The notes beneath the pieces were generated by a model. It did no database searches. It saw nothing but the letters and a program-made list of their open reading frames with translations, and had not been told where the DNA came from. The position numbers and the translations under genes were made by a program. Positions 1-14,400 of a stretch of DNA of 60,000 nt are shown here, in pieces. Every line of letters begins with the position of its first letter. The first letter of the stretch is position 1. The stretch is from Nymphaea colorata (lineage: Eukaryota > Streptophyta > Magnoliopsida > Nymphaeales > Nymphaeaceae). Where the stretch lies: the NCBI RefSeq assembly GCF_008831285.2, contig NC_045139.1, forward strand, positions 8,900,204-8,960,203, in the 5' to 3' direction.

Positions 1-1439
1 TAAAATGGCTTTGAACATTACCTGATGATCCCCGACATGCTCCAGCTAGATTAGCCAGGAAATCCCAACTAAGTGTAACAACACGTCAGGATAAAACAAT
101 AGCATCGTAGCCAGCTAAGAATTAAACTATATTCTTCAAGCAGGAATTCTTTTATTGCAGGCATGCTTGCTAAATTTGAGCTTTGAAACTGATGGCACCA
201 TTTGAGAGTTCCCAAAAGATGGTAGTTGTTTGTACTTGTGGAAGTCTGTCATGTTTCATCACCCGATGAAGCTTGTGCTCTCAGACTTTTCATAATTCTG
301 GTGTTCCCCTTGCTTGTAGCATTCAGTGCACTTGTTCTTTTCGGTTGCTATGCTCACTGACCATGATGAACAAAGATTCTTTCACCTCATAAAATATTTC
401 ACTTACAACAACTGAATCTTCTTGGAGACATCCTTCCTGCTGACGAAAGGGGCTCTACTAAACGTGTTCGCCACAAAAAGTTCTGTATGTTATCTGTAGG
501 AAGATCTTACCTGTTGCTTGTTTCCCAAATGTACCCTCAATCATGTGTCTTCAGTTTATTCACTTTAGGACCAACAGTTCACGTTCCTTATTAACCTTCA
601 AAGAAAAGAGAAAAGAGAAAACGGTATCATTTATTTACTACGTATATCTGTTCATGTCTAAGTCCCATGGGTATGGTTTGGATGCAGAAATTTTAAAAAA
701 TGTGGGTACAGCTTTAAGGTAGAGTAGACACACACATACATCATGTGCAATCCACAAAAACTTCAAAACTAAAGAAAGCAATTCATAAGTTCATACATAA
801 TAATGCATCAAATAGCATAGCCTATAAGTCTGATAGTTCATATATCTAATCTTATTAAATTAATGTTAAAAAACTTGTTTATCATAAAAAGATTATCATG
901 ATTCTAGCTCCTTGTCCACCTCCTCCACCTTAGAAGGGTGATCAACACTTGTCAGACAAAATGAGTCCATATTGCAAAATGGGCTAACATGACACCATGG
1001 AACACTAGGTGACCTAATCTTAATCCCTGCCGCCTAGGCGCCTACACATTATTTCAGTCGGTAACCAGAGAAAGTTCGGGGCTGACCATTAGGTCATACA
1101 AGACAACCTATAGAACTCAACTCCATCGGGTTCATTAAAAAAATCCTTTTGCATGTAAATTTTCTAGCCCATTATAAGTGATAAAAGAACTTAAAAATCC
1201 AACCAAGATGAATATACCAAGTTTCTTCTACACAAGTATCTGCTGCTTTATGAGAAAACCCCTGTACCCTATCAACAATCGCCCAATGAGTTTAAAAACA
1301 CAAAATCAACAAACCCTAAATTGAAGTAATAGTGACTCGAAACTTGAAAAATAACACAAGTACTGTTCATATCATTTTGTGGGTGAATTCTAGTCATGTA
1401 ACATGGGCATGAGCGCGGATAACGTCCAATTCCAAAAGA

Positions 1440-1501
<62 letters not shown>

Positions 1502-3695
1502 AAATCAACTGGCTGTCGAATGTTGCCAGATGACATGGTATTTAAAAACTACCGCTAAAAGCACCCTATCACAGGAGCATAGTGACAGTTCAAGGTGTAG
1601 CCATGGTTTATTGTGCTTTAGTGACAATTTATGATGGTTTTTAGCAGCGGGTTTAAATATTTATCCATCTGGCAACCAGGCAAATTACTGATTTCATTTT
1701 TCACATATATGTGTGTGTGTGTGTTTATGGTATGTACATATGAATAAGACTTCAAATAGAAAAGAAAAAAATAATGCATTCATGATTCATAATCTATAAA
1801 TTATGAAGAAAGTGAAGAAACCAACAAACAAATTATTAATAAAAAAGTGCTCCTTTTCTCTGACAAGTTCCTATAGTAAAAACAATAGACATAAAAATTG
1901 TAACAAGAACACAAAATTGTAACATAATCGTCCTATATAACTTCTATGATTTGCATGCCAAAAAGAAAATGATAATGCTTTAGAAATAAAACAATAGCAT
2001 ATTTGCATTATTACATATTCATAACACTTAAATATGCAAATACTAATAAGAGTGAAGAAGGGCAAGAATGTAACTTAATGGCCTTCAAGAATCGCCAGAA
2101 GGGTTGAAGGCTCAACCTTACACACATGTGCAGGGGTTAAAAGAAGCCCCAAATTTGAGACAAAATTAGACTCGATCAACTTTGACTGAGTCGAAAAATG
2201 GACGGAGTCATCCACAAGTGAGTTGACTACACCCGATACGGTCAAACCCATGACTGAGCCATGTCCAAACCTGCACCTGTGTCTGGACGTGTCGACACGT
2301 GTGCATTGACTGAAATGAAGTGCCCATGTGTCCTAGAGTCTAGCCCATTATCAATGATAATAATCTACAATAAAACAAGTATGAACCATACCATTCCAAG
2401 TATTTGCTGCAAGAGAAATCTGAATGGCAAGAAAAAAAGAACAAAAATAGAAAAATTTCGCCTCACTGCCATCGTTTCGTCACCATCTATCACCAGCCAT
2501 CATCTGTCACCAGTCACCATATGTTGCCTCCATCGCTCGTTGTCATTCAGCTACCAAAGCAGTTTGAGGAGGAACGCAAGAGGGGAATAAGACAGAGAGT
2601 TAGACGTCTCAAAGAGATAGAACTGATCAGGACTGACGAGTCCTGATCTAAAACATACCCACTTGATATGGCATACCTGTGTCTAGAAAGTGGTGTACAG
2701 ACACGGGTATGCAGCCTGTATAGTGTCCCCATGTTACATAGGTGTGCGTTCATGGTTTCCCACAGGTCTTGAATCTAGTCAGGATTAAAAAAGCAAAAAA
2801 GCTGCAACAAAATGGCTGACAAAGTTCAAAAAGTAATTAATAAAATATCCAATTTTTCTCACTGAAGATTATTATAAAAATTAATGGTCAAATATGCTTC
2901 ATAAACGTGCTGCAAAAAAAAACAATCAAAATATTATAATTCAAAAATCCAAGGCATAAATTACTTAGATGCATTTATTAAACAATCTCCATAACCACAT
3001 ATCCCACTTCAAACTCCATGGACGTTCATCCTAGATAGGAAGAAATAGTCCTTTACTACAAGATGCAAGAAAGGCAGAAAGAACAAATCCAGACTAGCAA
3101 ATAGCAAACAATCACAAAATGTGATAGAATGGTCACAAATTACAAAAAACCGAAAAATTGAAACATCCTTGGGGAACAGCAACACAAATACATTCCATAT
3201 ATCTAACAGTGTGTTGCCCCTGCAGGTATAGAAGCCAATTTGGTTACCTGATCCTCTTTGCAGTCAAGCCAGTGGATTTTTATAACAAAAATAACTAATG
3301 CAGAAACACAAAAATGATATAATCAAATACCTAAAAACAAATTTTCATTCTCAATTTTCTAAGATTTACATAGGTGTTAACTTGTACTTCAAGAGAATAT
3401 TTTTGATATTCTCAAATCAGTGTAAGTGTAAATCAACACCTACCAATGTTAAATGATATAATTTAATTTTTGAACAATGAATTGGACGACTTATTTTGAT
3501 TGTAATATTCTCTGCAAGTTCTTCATGCTGGTGGAAGCTGTCCATCACACCTTGAAGCGCTGGATACACAATTCGAGCACAGTTGGGTTCAAAGCTTTGC
3601 ATCTCATGTAGAACTCATGTGATCCTTCCGACATCCGAGTTCAAAGTTTTGCATCTGAGCTTGAAACCAGATGCCATAGAATAGAAGTGGGGAAC
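1..3695. other. AT-rich flank 3' of the ATX gene, no gene recognised
   Basis: No conserved protein or RNA gene can be supported here. The stretch probably contains the 3' untranslated region of the ATX gene next to its stop codon at 3696-3698. It also holds a long TA microsatellite, a perfect 14-bp palindrome at 2287-2300 (ACGTGTCGACACGT), and an imperfect hairpin with arms 2672-2684 and 2699-2711 (12 of 13 paired). The last two lie in a locally GC-richer patch (about 2130-2750) that looks like old repeat DNA, but I cannot assign it to a family. Confidence 0.5.
1441..1499. repeat. (TA)n microsatellite
   Basis: About 29 uninterrupted TA units. It creates a spurious Ile-Tyr repeat when translated. 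Likely length-polymorphic. Confidence 0.97.
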
Positions 3696-5488
3696 TTATT
3701 CAGCTTTCCAGTCTGTCAACTCATGACGAGGGACACGTATTATAGACACTTGTTCCTCTGCTTCAGTATCATTAACAACACCTCGGCATCTTGGGAAGCC
3801 ACAATAGCAAGCAAGCTGCTGATCAATTGAAAAGAATCTGTAAAAGCAAAACCAAACAAAGAAAAAAAAATCAGCAAGTTATAAACTAAGAAGGGGGAAA
3901 AGGGGTGTTTAACACGAGGAGAACCTATAGTCATATGTCAACTCCTCCCACTGGTCGATGTCACGTTTAGCAAAAATGATTATATGCTCGTCACCAGAAA
4001 CACTTATCACTCGTGAATAGCAATTTGGCTGCAGGAATATAGAACAAACGGAAGTAATAAGAAACCTATTTCAGTATTTTGACATTACAAAAACCTAACA
4101 AAACATGAACCTTTATGCATCTTTTGCTAATGAAATGCATTCATTCAGTCAATGCTTCTGGCCTTTGTCAGCAACAATGAGATTGCAAACCATATATCCA
4201 AAAAACTTCCCAGATATATCTATCAACTAGACTACATATGAAAAGCCACTGAAGTCCAAACTCCCATCAAACAAACTCAAGAAATGAAAAGAGGAAGGTA
4301 AGAAACCCCGGCTAGTATCAAGAACAGAAGATTGACATTATGTAACAAAAGCATTTCTTACAAAGTTGACGTGCTTGACATCTAACTGACTAATCAACTG
4401 AAAAATAAGAGTTTCTCCAAGGGCAAAACCTGAATATGAATGACTGGAATGTTCACAGTGGATTCAATTCACATAGGTCAGGTGCAAATCCGGTCCATTG
4501 TAATGACCAGAAAATACCTTTCCTAGTCATCCTCCATCCTAAACTTGACATGGACCAGATTCTATCTAGGATCAATAAGGTCTGGCTATTTTACTGGCCT
4601 GCCCCTAAAACATTGACAGCAAACCCTGATCCAAGGCGAATTCAGTTCCTATACAGAACTATGCCTAGATTATGACCAGCTGGATGCTTCTAAGCCATAG
4701 AACAGGAAGAGGAGTAAGCCAAAAAACAAAAAACCACACCTTTCTAATGACAAGCAAGATATGCATAGTGATCGATATTTTGAGAAGAAATTCTTGGAAA
4801 ACCCTTTTGGGGGGGCTTCCGCGTTACACATGACAGATTGGACTGCCTGAATCACGAGTCAAATTTACTGTTTTACAGCTACGATCACCTCATATTGATA
4901 AAACGTCCAGAGAACAATTTGAAACGGGAAGAAAGAAAATTGCTGGTCATGAAAACAGAAACGTACGAATTGCGAGAAATTCTTTCGGTTAATGCAACTC
5001 AGAGGACAGAAGACTGATTGGTCAGGCCATATCAGAAACCAGAATTAAATGGAGACTGGCAAAAATTCTTTCTCCTCAATACTCTAACTCATATGTCCTA
5101 AAACTCACAGTATCATTTGACTGAATAATGGTCTCGGCTAAGCCAAACCACCGCAACAACAGCTATTTTCATTGAAACAAAACAGCAAGGTACAGTAACT
5201 TTTTCTTTTGCTCAAACATAATTTTGGTCTAACATTGTTCACAAATAGCCATTTGAGGAAAGATGTGCACATGTTTACCACATATATTGTAATTTTCATG
5301 CATGTTTACTGATAGAAGCCAGCACTTGTGCAAAGCTTGTTGTTGGGTATTCATATTTTATGGACTCTATAACTTTGACCTCCAATACTTACTTCACAAG
5401 AATGATTGATTAAATGAGCAAGACTTCCCGCCCTTGTAGCATCAATAACCCGTTTGTCATCAATTCGAAACATGTATGTTCCAGCACC
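3696..5488 (-). CDS. ATX1/ATX2: ATX exons 22-24: second half of SET and post-SET
   Basis: Exon 22 (5393-5488) starts [17 protein letters not shown] and ends with the AdoMet-binding motif HLINHSCE. Exon 23 (3925-4028) encodes [15 protein letters not shown] through to EELTYDYR, the catalytic-tyrosine region. Exon 24 (3696-3837) carries the post-SET zinc site [11 protein letters not shown] and a short tail ending at TAA. The join to exon 21 across intron 21 is phase 0 and restores the family sequence exactly (IYNSLV then GAGTYM). Confidence 0.93.
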
Positions 5489-8400
5489 CTACACAGCAAA
5501 AAAATGTTGCACTGTCAGCAATATAAGCATCCAATTGGTCCAAGATAAACACGATTAGATTTCTCACCTAACAAAGAGTCTGTTAGACTTAAGACAAGAT
5601 GCAATAGTTGTTAGCAATTTGATTTTTTTATTCTGAATAGAAAAGTAAACAAAAAATAATTTAGATTATTGCTTTGTTTAATGCATTACATAATCACAAA
5701 GCACACCACTTGTTTAATTAGATTTAAGTAGCTTTTCCAAATACATTCCAGAACTATAGGAAATTGACAAATCTATCCACGCCTTTTACTTAGGTGCTAG
5801 TCCTTAATATTACAATTGTTATTTAAAAATTGTCTATTTTGAAATGAAATAACATAATTACCCTCGAGCTAGTAGAATGGCCAGTATTTTTCAAATAACA
5901 TGAACCCATTCTGCTAAGTGTACGACCATGCTAAGCTGCTAACTGTAGTTAAAGTCAAGAAAAGATGGATTTATCTTACAAACACAATGGATGGATTTGT
6001 CGATCACAATAGAGTAGTGACAAATGTGTCACAGACTATGAATTAGAGATAACTTTGGTATATACCCTAAACTCCTCAAGTTAAATAATAAACATATATC
6101 TGGCCAATGAGTTTCAGACATTAGGATTTAGCAATAAGATGGAAACCGTTCATGATTAGAACAGCAAGAAATCTAAATTGAAAAAAAACTATAACTGCCC
6201 CGAACTTCTCTTCCAATTTGAATGGGTTTGTTATGTGCCATTTTGATTAGTATGAAATAATTATAGTATGAACAGACTACGTTACAGATTGAACCCCTCG
6301 CAACCATCTATCAATGCACATGAAAGAAGGAACTTCTACCAGACAATCCGATCATCTGATGTGATAATTCAACAAGAAAACCTCAGGTACAGGTCAAGAG
6401 AATATACTGATTTCCAAGGTCTTGCGTGAATTGCAACTACTAGATTTCATAGGAGAATTTGTTTTCCATGGGCTTCTGGATGCCATCATCTGTTCGGAAT
6501 AAGGTTTAGCTCCCTTTCAAGATTTTGACTTAGGATTCCTTGTAACTCCTGTTTTTGCTTGGGAAAGCCTCTAATATAAATTTTTGTTGATGATTAGTTT
6601 GAAACTGTTTAAATTATCCAACCTATATAGGATTGTGGGGCTAACTAATACAAAAAATATAAGTTATATTGGACTTAAAAGAACACATGAAAATGCCTAC
6701 AAAAATATTTACTGTTTTTTATTAACAAGCCAATTATTATTAAAATTACCTAAAAGAACATAAAAGAGTAACTTAGAAACAGTTTTTTCCAAGTGAAGAT
6801 GTGTTTTATAATTCGCATTGAAATTGCAACGAAAAGAATAAATATTAAAACTGCAAGGCTTAAAATAAAACTAATACGATAATATGCCAATTTTTCGGTT
6901 AGATGAAAAAAGCTACCAGATAAGGCCACCATATTCCTCCCAAGATAAATAATTACATCTTCTTAAGAATTCAACCTAGAAAATTTAATTTGAAACACCT
7001 TATTTCATGCTTTATCTTTATGTTCTTTCCAAATCCTTGGACCAAACAAATATTTAAATTTTAATTGAGGAATCCAACTAGGATAACCAACTTGGACACC
7101 ATCCAAGATTCTTTGATGCCTACATAGCATATGTAGCCTCAAAGTAAACATTGTAACACGTATCTCAAGGAAAACACTCATGTTGAGTTGGAAGATACAA
7201 GGAAAACGCTCATGTTGAGTTAGAAAACTTGAAGTTTCTAGGTGGTCCTTTGCAATATTTAATAATTATGAGTTCTCTTTAAACATTTCCTTATTTTTGG
7301 TTGATGCTATTTGTAGGTCTCTACCGCTGCCCCAATCTATTTATTATTGAGATTAAAGTTAGTTAATAAGAAGTTTTTCTCTCTCTAAGACTGACGGCTG
7401 TAACATGGTATCAGAGCCGGTGATATCCACCCTTCTTCGCCAGCGGTTGACGTGACTTTCCGCCAACCTCTTCTCCTCTTCTCTCTCCCATCACTTCCCA
7501 CTTCTTTTTTTCCCCTACCTTCCTTTCTCTCTTCTCTCTGCTGATCAGGAGACAGTGGAGCAGCGTGGAAGGGGAACCTAATCACACATGAGAGGTATGT
7601 GTGATTAGGTTCCCAACGTGGATGTAGTGGAGCGTGAGCAATTGCGTGGGGGTTGCGTTGGCACGTTCTAAGTCAGATCTAGGTTCATGGAAGAGTGGCT
7701 GGACGTAGACCATATTCTTATCAGATTTTTTTTTGCTAACCGTGGAAAAGTGGATGCAAGTTGGGCATACTCTTATCAAATTGCTTGTCTTTCTTATATG
7801 CATATGTGGATTCTAGTAAGCAATGATATGAAGCCTACTACGTGGGAGTTGTAATCTTGAAACTGCCTCTTGAGTTGCAGGAATCTCGCTTTTGATACTT
7901 GAGAATATCGTCATCAACGCCCGCCAAAACTTCCTCTAATAGCGTGGAGGTAGTATATGCAACAAGGGACTGATCATAAGCCATCTACATCTCATAGTCA
8001 GGATTGGTTTCTGCAATGGTTTCTTGAACATGCCCTACAACATTCTTCACTTCCCGCATGATCCATTCTAGTGGTGCAGGTGCCATTGAGATGCCCATAG
8101 AAACGGTGACTCTTAGAGGTTGTAAGTATAACGGTAGGAACTTAGGGCAGACGACTTTGGAAATTAGGGCACGATAGATCTAGGAATTAGTGCAGACAGC
8201 AGTAGTTTTGGGATTAGGGCAGGAAAACAGAAATTAGGGCAGAAATCAAAGATTTTAGGATTAGGCAGAAAAATAGATATTAGGGCGAAAATCAAAGATT
8301 TTGGGATTAGGGTAGAAAAACAGAGATTAAGGAAAAAATAAGAGATTCTTACCAGACATTCTCATTAGCAAAACCTAGCTCTGATACCATGTAAGATTTT

Positions 8401-11400
8401 GAAGTATATCACCAAACCACCAGATGAGTCTTAAGGAGAATGCAAGAAGATGAGAAGAGGAATTCTGCTTGAGAAAAGAGAGAGAGAAGAAAGAGGGTCG
8501 TGGGCTTGGCACCTGACCTTTGTCATTAATATATACTAATTTGTGTTACAAGTAAATACACAAAACAATAAATATTACAAGTATGCCACCATCCCTTATG
8601 TGTGGCGTGTGGTGAAGATGAGTCGGGTCTGACTTGACCCAAACCATATCTTAACAGCAGTATGGTGGACTGATTTACAGCATAGCAGTTCATAGATTTT
8701 TTTAAAGTACTTTTATTGATGCTGAAAAAATTCTGCTGCCTACATCATCCCAAATTGATTGTTGTACTTTTACGGACTTTTATTGATGCTGGAAAAAATC
8801 TGTTGCCTAAATCCTCTCAAGTTGATTGTTGCGTGCTATACTCTTGATTTTATCAAAGTGCAACCAGATTAAGGTCATATTGTCCAATCTCGCATTATGG
8901 CTGATGAAGGCAAGACAGAGATGCAGTATGAGTATAAGAACACGGGCAATCCCTTTTCTTATGGCTCTACTGTAAAGTTAGATGGATCTTTATGAGATTT
9001 GGTCTCGCGTGTTTATGTGTCTGTGATTGGACATCGGAAGGAGCATGTTATAGAAGAAAATGAGCTTGTGGTGAAAAGTGGAAAATATAGTATATGGAAG
9101 GAAAATAATAATATTGTCATGTCATAGATCATGAATAGTATGCAACCACAGATTACCTCTATCAAACAGACGTGAGATTTTTTGAAACAAACATACTCTA
9201 GTGACAAGAATGTTAGCAAGATCTTGTAGGTGGAGGAGGAATCACTGAATTTGTAACAGGGTGATCAAAGTCTTACTCAGTACTTCGCTTCCATCAAGTC
9301 AATCTATGAAAGATTGAAAGTTTTGCATCCTCCATGTCCCACATGCCACAACACTCATGGTGAACAGTCTATGGTGGAAAAGTTTTTACAGAGGCTCTCA
9401 CCCGAATACGCAGTAGCAAAGGTGCAGATATTGACTGGAGCAGAAATTCCTAACCTAGCAAAGGCTTACAATAGACTCAGTTGTCATCTATGTCACAATG
9501 GTACGGGTACTGGTACGGCGTTTTCGTAAATCTTGGTACGGCGATACGGTGAATATTATATATTATTATATATTTTTAATTCAAAATTTTGAAAAAACCA
9601 AATGATATCATCACATTAAGACGATGTTCCTTCCATGAATCCATAGATAATCTCATAAGTCATTAAAAAAAAAACATAAAATGTTCCTTCCATAGATCAT
9701 TCTTTAAGTTCTTCCTCTTCATTGTCAACCTCTGCAACATCCTCCTCATCCACCTCTACATCTTGTAGTGTACATGGTTCATTTAACCCCGAATTAAGAT
9801 GGTCTAGATCGTCCTCTCCTTCGAAGTTAAATTCTTCACCATTCACATCCCAATTTTTACTGTTAACTTCCCTACAAAGGATAAGAATTAAGAATATAGT
9901 TATCAAGTAATCAAGAATATAGATACGAAAATTTTACAAGACAATAAGTGTTGATTTACCTGTATTCATCATTGTTTCGTGAAAGTAATCGAAGGTTAGA
10001 ATGCACATAAACTAAATCTTCTGCACGCTTGCTTGTAAATTTGTTTCTCTTAATGTTGTGAATATGTGAATAAGTGTTCCAATTCCTTTCAGAGCATGAA
10101 GATGTAGCAGGCTGAACTAACAACCTCAAAGCAAGGTACTGAAGAGTGGGATAAGCATGTCCATGTTTGACCCACCAAGGAATTGGTAGATACGTGTCTC
10201 TATCTATTATTGCAGCCATATTTTCATTTCCTGTAGAAAAGCTTGTAAACTCAATGTGAGCTCGTTCATTTTGATATGAATCTTTGAAAATTTTATTAAG
10301 ACATGTCACCCTATGTGTTGATAATTCAGGATGTATATGTGGTGGGGTTCTTCCAACACCTTCAGAGAGCCACTTTAATCCATAATACTAAAGATTCAAT
10401 GAGTGTGCCATGCATCGCAAAGGGGTGGTGCTCTTATCCCATCTTGTTACCTAATATATTGTGCACATATCAAAAAGGTCTAAATTTTCAAGTGCAAAGT
10501 CCTTCTTCTCATGATTGAAAATTATATCCTGTAATTTGCAAATCATATTGTCCCACATCTCACAAACACAATGAAGCATTGGTTTGTCACAATCAAGAGC
10601 CCTCAACACCTCCCAAATAGGCTCAGTGAATGCAAAAAAATAAGAGATTTTACCCCAAAAATCATCACCAACAAGCAATCGTTTGATGGTTTGAGCTTTG
10701 TCATCATCAACAGCACGATAGAATAGAAGTTCCAATCATCATCTATCACTATATTGATTAATGCACTTTTAACCTTCTTGATTCTCTTCATCATAACAAT
10801 GATAGAAGGAAAACGTGTCTTTGCAATTCTTAACAACTTCAAATCAGTATATCTATTATAAATGAAAAGTGCGTGCTGATGATTAACTATGAAATTTCTA
10901 ATGTTTTTAACATCTCTCTCCAAGTCTTCAATCCACAAACACAATTCATAAGCATGAAGATCTTGTTATTTGTTTTGTGGATTGCATATAATTTTCAATG
11001 CCAAATTTAAACTATGGACTGCACAAGGTGTCCAAAAAATGTGAGGATATTCATGTTCTACTAAAAGACGGACAGCTCTACATACAGGTGCATTATCTGT
11101 AATTATCTAGACAACCTTATCCTTTCCAACTTCTTCAATCAATTCTACAAATAACCCTTTCAAATACTCAGCATTTTTAAATTTACCAAATGCATCTATT
11201 TCTTTTAGAAAGATTGGCCCATTAGCTGAAGTAGCAATAAAGTTAATAAGTGGGTGTCTTTGAATATCTGTCCAGCCATCAGATGCAATTGAAACTCCAT
11301 GTCACTCCCATGCCAACTTCTGCTATAGTAGTAATTTATCTACTCGACTCTTCTCTTGTTGAAGGATGATGGTTCAAACCTTTTCAGAGTTTGGTGTAAT

Positions 11401-14400
11401 ATATCCAGACATATTGCTATTTGTCAACGATGTAACTAGATCCTTCCGATATGGATTTCTAGCTGCATTAAACGGTATGCAACTAGAAAAGAAGAATATT
11501 CCAACTTTTCTATCTAATTCCTGTCTTTTTTGTAAAACAAACGTCTGCTTAATTGTTTTTTGAGATGTGTCCACCTTTCTTTTTTTCTACCTTTCGGACA
11601 CATTATTGTATACTAGTACTGATGGAATGTCAACAAAACCAGATGATTTAGCACTTTTCTTTATATCATATTGTTCTTGCTCCTTCAACTCATTCATAGT
11701 ATCAGATTTGATCTTTTTACACAATTGAATACAATTCTTATTGATGTGCAGTAGATGTGCTTTAACTCTTGTATATGTCTCACTCCTTTCTACAAAAAAA
11801 ACATTCGAATATTACATTCCCACCACCGCCAGGTGCTTTTCCTTTCTTTTCCACATAACCCCATAATGGCTGGTCCTCTTGTGACTGAATTGAAACTCTC
11901 GATGCACAACTTAAACTTGTAGGTGTAGAAGTAGTTCCCTTCCCTTTACTTGAGGCAGCCATACTATAATAACAAAGATAATGAAACAAGCAATAAACTA
12001 AAAGGAACACCAGGTATTTACTGTGAGAGAAAAGAAACCAATTTAAACTATAGCAACCCCTATGACTAACGCTTACACATTATTGGGAGCCATTCATGGA
12101 AAACAACCATCAGTAGGAGTGCAGAAAATAGAAACATGATACTGGACACCGTAGGCAGCTTATACATAAAAGCATCTCAATTAGTATGAGATTACATATC
12201 AAGAAGATCATAGAAAACTAGGAAATAGTTTCCCAGAATAATGAAGAACGAATCGGGCATCAAGAGACAAAATCGGGCATCAATGCAATCAATGAAAAGA
12301 ACACCGCCAAAACTAATGCAGTACGGAAACTCGAAAAGCCAAAACATGTATTTACTATTTAATCACAAAATCGGGCATCAAGAGACAACAAAATCACAAT
12401 GTCGGGCATCAAGAGACAAAACCCTAAACACTGCCCCTGCCGTCCACGCCGTCTACCGCCGCTGCCCAAGGTTGCTGCAAGAACTCACCGCTGAGGGAAG
12501 GAACAAAGTCGAGAAGGAGAAGGAAGGTCGAACCCGTCGCGATTTTAGGTTTTAGGTTATTATGATATGGTTTGGATCCGGTTCCGACCCGAAACCAGAT
12601 CCAAACGTACCAGCACGTACCGGCGTACCAGTATTTCCGTACTGGCGTACGGGTACGCCACCCATTTGGGTGTACCATTGTGACATAGGTCGTCATGTTG
12701 TGACCCTTTCTTAGTCTTCCATTAATGTTCCTGTCCCTGCTTTGGTGGCTTCAGAGGCCGTGGGGGTAGTTTCTTCAGGAGGAAGGGCACAGGCCGAATG
12801 TCAGGAGGAGGTCGTGGAAGATTTCAATACACCAACTGTGGGAAAATAGAGCATTTGGAAGACAGATGTTGGGATAAGCATGGTCGTCCTTCCACTAAAC
12901 CTAGGCATCGAGCTTGCTCGACACCCGAAACTAGGGCCCGGCCTGACAATTAAAACCCAAGCCGGGCCCGACCCAGTTGAATTAAAAAATATATCTTTTT
13001 AATATAATATAATATATAAATATAATTAATCGTAATAAAATATTATAATTATATATATTCATAAAATAAATATTTAAAAAAATTATCGAGCCAGCCCGAT
13101 AAATTATTGGGCCGGGTACCCGCTGGCAGCCCGACCCGGTGCCCAAGCTGACCTTCCGCTACATCCTAAGCAGAGGTGTTGCATCTAAGCAGTGCAATAA
13201 TTCATTACAGTCTCCTATTGAATCTATCCAGAAAACTTCATCAGTAGTAAACGGGTCACATCTTGAGACTGTGGCAATGAATATCAACAAGTCAGAGTAT
13301 GAGCAGTCTTAGCACACAGATCTATTCAGTTGTCGGCCTCCGCAATTATGATAGACAGTGGTATGTCTGCCAACATTGCTCCACCCGATACAAGTACTAC
13401 TTGGATTATTGATTCGGGAGAAGTAGACCTTCATTGTTTACCTTGTTCCACACATTACCTCAGACTCGTCATGTGAACTTGCAGATGGCAGATGGTCGCC
13501 TATTATGGGTTATGAAGATGTTAAGAATTCTCAGTCTATGACAATTCCTAATGTGTTATATGCTCCTAAGTTTTCCACTAATCTTTTATCAGTCGGACAA
13601 TTGACTAATGACTTACATTATCGTGTTACATTTGGTTGTGGTTTATGTTCATTTCAAGACTTGCAAACTGGGAATACGATTGGTGGAAGCTATAAGAAAG
13701 CGGGCATTTACGTACTGTCTGATTCTGTGAGCATTGCAGCCTCCTCGACTTCTTCATTGTTATCCTCTTTCCAGTGGCATCTCAGACTAGGACATCCATC
13801 TGTCTCCAAGCTCCTTCACCTACTTCCTCATCTATCAGTATCAGAGTCGTTCCAGTGTGAAACCTGTCAACTTGTCAAGCACACCTGCAGCAGTTATTCA
13901 TCAAGTCTAAGTCCGTCCAGTTGTGAACTATTTGATCTTTTTCATGTTGATGCATGGGGTCCTAGTAGAGTTGCTAGTAGGCCTAGATTTTGTCATTTCT
14001 TTGTCATTGTTGATGCTTGTCATCATACCTCCCAGCAAAATGGAGTAGCTGAGTGAAAACTGTAAATCAGGCCCAAAGAAACAACCTCTTCAAGTAATAC
14101 CAGCCTTGAAGCTTTCACTAACAAGTCAATCTCACAAACCCTCAAACAAGAGGTGAAGAAGAACTTAAATTAATCACACAGAGATACAAGAAGTGGGCTA
14201 AAAAGCCATGCCTAAAACAATGGGAGAGCTGCCCTATTTATAGAGGAGAGGGCCAAAGAGAAGGAGGAGGCAGTCCCAACGGCTAGAAATCTAGCCGTTG
14301 GGACTAGTCTCCCTCTATGAAAAATAGAAAAAGGAGAGGGATAAAAGAGGAAAACAGAAAATAATACATAAAGAAAAAATACATAAAGAAAGTGAAAATT

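Noticed and set aside
1272-1508. Protein with a long Ile-Tyr repeat
   Set aside because: It is a translation of a TA microsatellite.
9956-12010. A functional host gene derived from hAT transposase
   Set aside because: Multiple stops and frameshifts across the BED, DUF659 and dimerisation blocks.
13505-14056. A stand-alone plant gene of 183 codons
   Set aside because: Its content is GAG-pre-integrase and integrase of copia. It is an internal fragment of element A.
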